64,000 bases of DNA from Phycisphaerales bacterium (GTDB lineage Bacteria > Planctomycetota > Phycisphaerae > UBA1845), in NCBI GenBank assembly GCA_020639115.1, contig JACKHG010000010.1, positions 101,023 through 165,022 on the forward strand, in the 5' to 3' direction. Positions within the stretch are counted from its first letter, which is position 1. Each line of letters starts with the position of its first letter. The notes beneath the pieces are model-generated. The model saw only the letters and a program-made list of their open reading frames with translations, had not been told where the DNA came from and made no database searches. Of the stretch, positions 59,901-64,000 are shown piece after piece. The position numbers and the translations under genes were made by a program.

Positions 59901-62900
59901 ACCCGCTACGACCTGCATGGCGCCGTGACCTCCAACGGCATCGGGCGGTTCGTGGCGTCGGGCAACGATCCCGCCGACCCCCCGGTCGAGGATCTCCTCG
60001 AGTTCTACGTCGACACCCACACCTTCAACAACCGCGGCCAGTTGCTGCAGGCGGTCCTCGACGCGGACGTGGCGGCTTCCGATCAGTTCACCCGCGTCGC
60101 CCACGCAGCCCTGCCGCCCCTCGAACTGGAAACCACCTACACCTACGACACGCTCGGTCGTGTCGTGCGCGTCGACAAGCCGGGCGGCCTCTCCGACCGC
60201 ACGGTCTACGACCAATGGAAGGTGATTGACAGCGAAGGCCTTCGTGAAACGTGGATGTTCCAGGACGTGGCTGCGGACGGCTCCGTGGAGAAGCCGGTCC
60301 AGGTGATGCGGCTCACCTCGCAGGGGCAACCGATTGAAGTGCTGTCCGTGCGCGTCGCGACGTTCAGCGAACATCCGGATTGCGACGCCTCATGCACGGT
60401 TCTGTCCTCGTCGAAACTGAACTACGACGTCAACGGGCGCGTGGACGGCGCCGAGGGTCTGGCCGACACCTCGACCGACGGCAGCGCCGTCGTGGCGTCC
60501 ATCGCCTACGACGCGTTCGGGCAGGTCGGACGCGAACAGGCGCCCGACGGCACGATCGTCCGAACCGTGCGCAGCATGCGCGGGATGGTCGAGAAGGTCT
60601 ACCGCGGATCCAACGACGAGCATCCCTTCTGGGCTACCGCGACGTACTGTACAAATCCCAACCCGGCGGAGTGCGATTATCCCAACGACGAGTTTCCCGA
60701 TGACATGGTCCTCGTCGAGAAGCACTTCTACGGCGAGGGCGTGCGCGACGCCGGACTCGTCCGCGAGCTGCGGCGCTACAACCAGAAGCCCCTGAACCAG
60801 TACTTCGAGGAGGGCGAAGAGCCGGGCCAGTTCCCACCCAACGACGAAAACTCGAACGGCCTGCGCACGGTCTACAGCTACGACTGCCGCATGCGCCCCG
60901 TGCTCGTCGAGGAGCAGGACGCCGAGGGCACGCCGCTCTTCCGCACGTTCACCTGGTACGACCACCTGGATCGCCCGCGAATCGTGGCGGAATACGACGC
61001 GGACGATGGGCCGCCGGCGGCGCTCGATCCGCGCGTGGTGTGCTACTTCGGCGCCGGCGCGACGGGATATCCCGCCGATGCGATCGACGGGGCGCCCGAA
61101 TCTCCCGACGTCCCCTGGGCACGCTCCATTCGCGATGCCTCGGCGACGCCGCTCAGCCTGCGCGAAATGATCTACAACGCAGCCGGTCAGATGGCTGAGG
61201 AACGCGACTATCGGATCGATCCGGAGGGGCCGCTGCACTACACCTCCACGTTCTACGAGTTCGACGGGCGCGGACTGACGGTGCTGCAGCGGTCGCCAAG
61301 CGGGGGCACGACGAAATCGCTGTACAACGCGCTCGGCCAGCTCGTGCTGCAGCGCAAGATCGTCGAGACCGCAGCGGCGGAGAGCGGCGAGATCGAGGTG
61401 CGCCGGACCCTCAACACCTACGACCCGCTCGGCAATCTCATTGTGGAAATCACCTACGAACGCCGCGCGAGCGCCGGAGTGAATGCATCGTTCGACTATC
61501 CGCAGGACGACGCGGCCATCCTGCAATACCGCCACTACTGGTACGACCGCAGCAACCGCCTGACGGCCACAGCGGAATACGGCACGAACAACGCGAGCGA
61601 CTATTTCGAAAACGGCCCGGCGCCCACGCGCGAAGTATCTCCGCCCTTAGGCACGTCGGTCCTCATCACCCAGTATGAATACGACGACGCCGGCCGCCAG
61701 TACCGCGTGACCGATCCCGCGGGCCTCGTCACGGAGACCGAGTACGACGATCTCGGCCGGCAGGTGCTGGTCAGCGAGAACGCCGCCTGGCTCAACGGCG
61801 AGCCTCCCCGCCAGACAGCCTATCGCTACGAAAAATCGTCGGGCCGGTTGGTCGAGGTGGCGGCGCTCAACGGCACGACGGCCACCGACTACGCCGCGAT
61901 CGACTGGAACGCGACCGACGGTTCGATCCAGATCACCCGCTACGACTACGACGCGCCGATCGTGAACCTCGACAGCACCGGCGCCATCGTCTACGTCTCG
62001 ACCAACGGCGGCTGGATCAGCGCCGTCCACTACCCCGATCCCGAGACCGGTCAGCCGGAGGCGGAGCCCTCCCTGCGCTTCGCCTACCGGCACGACGGGC
62101 AGGTCGCCCAGCGGATCGACGCGCGCGGCGTCGAACTCGACTACCAGTACGACGCGCGCGACCGGCTCGAGTCGATCCGCGTCGCGAGCTTCGGCGCGAA
62201 CGTCGCCAGCAACGCCGTCAAGCTCGAGTACGCCTACACGCCAAGCGGCATGCTGCGCGACGCGTACGTCCGCAACGGCAGCGGCGAAATCCTCAACCAC
62301 GTCAACCTGACCTACGACAGCAACCACGAGGTCGCGACCGTCACCCAGCAGGTCGGCGATGGGCCGCAGCGCACGACCACCTTCGACTGGGCGTGGTCGA
62401 ACGCCGCGGGCGACACCCGCCTTACGGGAATCACCTATCCCCATCCGAACGCACCGCAGCTCGAATACCTCTACGGCGGGCCGTACGCGACCGACGGGCT
62501 CGACGACGCCCTCAGCCGCACCACCCATCTGATGGCCGACGAGGAGCAACTCGCCCAGTGGTGGTACATGGGCGACTCCCGGCGCATGGGCCAGGTGATC
62601 GGTGGCCACGTGCAGACCTTCGGCGACCCCGCGTGGAAGCTCGACCGCTTCGGCCGCATCCGCCAGTTCGAGTATACGAACGCCAGCGGCACGGCCCTGC
62701 GGCACGTGTACGGCTACGACCGAAGCGGTAACCGCACCTTCAACTACACGTACAACGCGAACACCGACCACTCGTGGCAGTACCGCTACGACAGCCTGTC
62801 CCGCTTGGTCAGCGCGTCGCGCGGGGCGATGGATCTCGACGGCACGTTCCTCCCCGGCACGCAGCCGCTCACCACGACCTGGGCGCTCGACACGCTCGGC

Positions 62901-64000
62901 AACTGGTCGGGCGACGAGAACGAGGAGAGCGTCCACCGCTTCCGCGACGCCGACGCCGATGGGGAATTCTCCACCGGTGACACGACCCTCTCCATCGACC
63001 ACCACGACGTCTCCGCCGCCAACGAGATCGACTGGCTGCTCACGGTCGATGCGTTCGGTTCGAACGGAGCCCAGCCCTACGCCTACGACCTCGCCGGCAA
63101 CCTGATCTTCGACGGCGAGCGTTACTTCACCTACGACGCGTGGAACCGCCTCGCGGGCATCTACGCCACGGGCACGCTCTACGTCGACGACTACGGCGAC
63201 CTCACCGGCACCGCCGGCGACTGCATCGAATGGTTTGAATACGACGCGCTCGGTCGCCGCGTGCGCACCGAGTTGCACCCGGGGACCGAGGCCGCAGCCA
63301 CTACGGAGCACGTCTACGGCACCGGAGCCGCCGTGCTCGAGGAGTACATCGGTACGACCGGGGCCCAGACGCTGGCCCGTTGGTTTATCCACGGGGAGTC
63401 GTTCCCCGACCCGCTCTACATGATCGACCTGACCGCCGCGGGTGACATCGGGGCCGGCACCGAGGAGTGGCTGTACTACCTGAAGGACGCCCTGGGCAGC
63501 GTCATGGCCCTGGTCAGCTTGGACACCGGGGCGGTCGTCGAGCGCTACGCCTACGACCCCTACGGCCGCACCGAAGTGCTCGTCCGCTTCGCCGTCGAGT
63601 ACCTCGGCGGCCCGGTCGAGCCCGCCGGCGACTACTTCTACCACGATCACGACTTCGACGGCGACGTGGACGCAGCCGACGCCGCCGACCTACTCGCCTG
63701 CGTGGGATCGAACGGGCCCCGTTGCGTGTTCTTTCACGACCGCAACGGCGACGGCGTGGTCACCGCGCTCGACGTCACGCTCATGCAGCAGGTCTACGGC
63801 GGCGTGGGCGAGCCGGATCAGCCGCCGCCCGCGGGCCACGCCCGTCCGAACCCGCAGCAGGACCTGGTGGCCGCGGGTGCCGAGGTGACGCGTGCGGACG
63901 CCGGCGGCCTGCAGGCCTGCTTCGCGAGTTCCGACGGCTGGTGCGTCGCGCTCTACGACGCCGACGCCAGCGGCACGGTGGACCTGAGCGACGTCGCCCG
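56979..64000 (+). CDS. RHS/YD-repeat exoprotein, open to the window edge
   Basis: At least 2,340 residues with no stop before the right edge. AAGGA lies 8 bases before the ATG. N-terminal signal (TAVLVAAITTILSAALLPP); a Cys-rich segment (DPCWLDPCAPGC ... PDACCGS) follows at about residues 48-82. Then a DUF-like beta region, and from about residue 1,040 to 2,200 a dozen YD repeats (for example YTYDTLGRVV, TEYDDLGRQVL, YAYDLAGNL, FEYDALGRRV). The RHS core motif is YYLKDALGSVMALVS plus YAYDPYGRTEV (about residues 2,165-2,205). Two EF-hand loops (DFDGDVDAAD, DRNGDGVVTALD) follow directly. RHS shells encapsulate C-terminal toxins or effectors in other systems; the C-terminus lies outside the window. 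Confidence 0.93.
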   Translation, partial: MSPHQQTPTLRRILSLVDSDRSTAVLVAAITTILSAALLPPQVHADDPCWLDPCAPGCPTGHPCCSDPPDACCGSPDLCSLGLQPVAPQESACRGSQGGLSGPDWALRLDLPYAPPEMPPRKIDPIQGSYPMVPAHGRVAGTPNPHLERPMQSDMIDLVFGRPLVQEIDFELPFGGAVFRHVRTFSRQVQRSYEPWGDIGFWDWNGHGWMMGEAPILLIDAQVGLSVDGSFDNIVSIVGTDVHTMPERRCVLVPDAHHAIPFILQQHGQEYEYVAPSWFDATFEHDGVVGSNGFESAPTYIDVWLSRQRIRYRFTPHFNEDLNPVPTEHAPPPTGRGAPYYGLLAYIEDRAGNRIQPEYCGFHEYETGCSLFGEEIYQTCNQKGQLKSVRLIPAGSSDPEWTLIYYFQNLQCSEDDCPPQETAHFRHHLRSVFVYEGDVTDADGLDCLTLPLDTFCNTNALSGWDHPPYLGIPDNWVIQAEYTYSEDFVAPPFIAWDVSPTNPGSNTRQRGSLIRTVVRRRAEVGDVPSEQTTLYRYSEWPGAGGPASHVPGLKAIYSPAAVDRMIEAARTVPCDGGSYCANYVDADVNYLIGLNDYYYIRTADPATGAMTNIPVEDFATHYFEYVLPTDFQRRPLFRDLASAYGLGGTDGTINDRYTNAYTDAPVQLYRARTGNPSYDGDYYFYFMRLAVDTIDLEAGEEYCSNPLRADNTSWDAHVPYYVAPYGLYPTCGAHIPRADRVRHVAVVDRVEPSTKPLWELASGSKEYSGLLSRRVVEMNAASFVLREREFDYEESNGALLEQHGYAAQRRYNAKGQLIEIRSEGWGSEENIGHEDTDGLIHFFEYGACGQAEPGGPTNPRLAFLYSSWRPGEPKELACTGLMLGTNGARWYTAKYEHGIPAQPELVTREFHFRTPVDSAGIDSPAPSGHHVIKRIHDYAGGDPAHDEVRYVVEMIDTGQEAPGSAGDHIWSLKRTRYDLHGAVTSNGIGRFVASGNDPADPPVEDLLEFYVDTHTFNNRGQLLQAVLDADVAASDQFTRVAHAALPPLELETTYTYDTLGRVVRVDKPGGLSDRTVYDQWKVIDSEGLRETWMFQDVAADGSVEKPVQVMRLTSQGQPIEVLSVRVATFSEHPDCDASCTVLSSSKLNYDVNGRVDGAEGLADTSTDGSAVVASIAYDAFGQVGREQAPDGTIVRTVRSMRGMVEKVYRGSNDEHPFWATATYCTNPNPAECDYPNDEFPDDMVLVEKHFYGEGVRDAGLVRELRRYNQKPLNQYFEEGEEPGQFPPNDENSNGLRTVYSYDCRMRPVLVEEQDAEGTPLFRTFTWYDHLDRPRIVAEYDADDGPPAALDPRVVCYFGAGATGYPADAIDGAPESPDVPWARSIRDASATPLSLREMIYNAAGQMAEERDYRIDPEGPLHYTSTFYEFDGRGLTVLQRSPSGGTTKSLYNALGQLVLQRKIVETAAAESGEIEVRRTLNTYDPLGNLIVEITYERRASAGVNASFDYPQDDAAILQYRHYWYDRSNRLTATAEYGTNNASDYFENGPAPTREVSPPLGTSVLITQYEYDDAGRQYRVTDPAGLVTETEYDDLGRQVLVSENAAWLNGEPPRQTAYRYEKSSGRLVEVAALNGTTATDYAAIDWNATDGSIQITRYDYDAPIVNLDSTGAIVYVSTNGGWISAVHYPDPETGQPEAEPSLRFAYRHDGQVAQRIDARGVELDYQYDARDRLESIRVASFGANVASNAVKLEYAYTPSGMLRDAYVRNGSGEILNHVNLTYDSNHEVATVTQQVGDGPQRTTTFDWAWSNAAGDTRLTGITYPHPNAPQLEYLYGGPYATDGLDDALSRTTHLMADEEQLAQWWYMGDSRRMGQVIGGHVQTFGDPAWKLDRFGRIRQFEYTNASGTALRHVYGYDRSGNRTFNYTYNANTDHSWQYRYDSLSRLVSASRGAMDLDGTFLPGTQPLTTTWALDTLGNWSGDENEESVHRFRDADADGEFSTGDTTLSIDHHDVSAANEIDWLLTVDAFGSNGAQPYAYDLAGNLIFDGERYFTYDAWNRLAGIYATGTLYVDDYGDLTGTAGDCIEWFEYDALGRRVRTELHPGTEAAATTEHVYGTGAAVLEEYIGTTGAQTLARWFIHGESFPDPLYMIDLTAAGDIGAGTEEWLYYLKDALGSVMALVSLDTGAVVERYAYDPYGRTEVLVRFAVEYLGGPVEPAGDYFYHDHDFDGDVDAADAADLLACVGSNGPRCVFFHDRNGDGVVTALDVTLMQQVYGGVGEPDQPPPAGHARPNPQQDLVAAGAEVTRADAGGLQACFASSDGWCVALYDADASGTVDLSDVA

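Noticed and set aside
61647..63650. Leftward 667-codon frame at the right end
   Set aside because: Val/Gly/Asp/Arg-rich shadow of the RHS gene; the rightward frame carries the YD repeats and has a signal peptide and ribosome site.

Overview
The window is high-GC bacterial chromosome and most likely comes from a member of the Planctomycetota, probably a Phycisphaerae-like lineage. The evidence is the protein families present: two PEP-CTERM proteins, a TIGR03790-family protein, several dockerin-like (paired EF-hand) C-termini, a coupled DUF1800/DUF1501 pair with a Tat signal, an H-X9-DG type C-terminus, zinc-ribbon membrane proteins and a giant RHS/YD-repeat exoprotein. This assignment is inference from families, not from a marker gene search.

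Layout, left to right. 1-5.6 kb: a secreted helical protein, two PEP-CTERM proteins and a TIGR03790/dockerin protein, with a strong promoter and intrinsic terminator (3390-3563) between genes that could make a short RNA or an attenuated leader. 6-17.7 kb: mostly housekeeping genes (uppS, purA, Tat-exported superoxide dismutase, GNAT, two-component pair with a PepSY protein, MscS channel, zinc-ribbon membrane protein, D-cysteine desulfhydrase-like enzyme, queA). 17.7-23.9 kb: a gene-poor, repeat-rich stretch with one probable TTG-start gene, a small membrane protein, lexA behind a very palindromic promoter, and an XRE-type regulator with a strong terminator. 23.9-31.7 kb: tRNA-Arg(UCU), an RmlD-like reductase, a zinc-ribbon/H-X9-DG protein, a phosphodiester glycosidase-dockerin protein, a frameshifted chemoreceptor, and fabI. 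32-40 kb: an AbrB-Doc toxin-antitoxin pair, DUF1501/DUF1800, a large beta-helix/TSP3/dockerin exoprotein and a creatininase-family hydrolase.

40.2-53.7 kb is the most coherent accessory block. It is a leftward Cus/Czc-type metal efflux cluster (triple-YHS protein, YHS-DUF2231 membrane protein, outer-membrane lipoprotein, adaptor, a six-domain HMBD-DUF3347 protein, an RND pump with an inserted Cys/His-rich segment, and an unlisted 30-residue membrane microprotein). It is flanked divergently by an ECF sigma factor and a zinc-finger anti-sigma factor with a His-rich tail. Together these look like an envelope system loaded with metal-binding modules for capturing and exporting Cu/Ag-type ions.

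53.9-56.2 kb holds three leftward genes of unknown function. From 56,979 to the right edge a single open frame of at least 2,340 codons encodes an RHS/YD-repeat exoprotein. It has no stop inside the window, and dockerin-like EF-hands sit directly after the RHS core motif.
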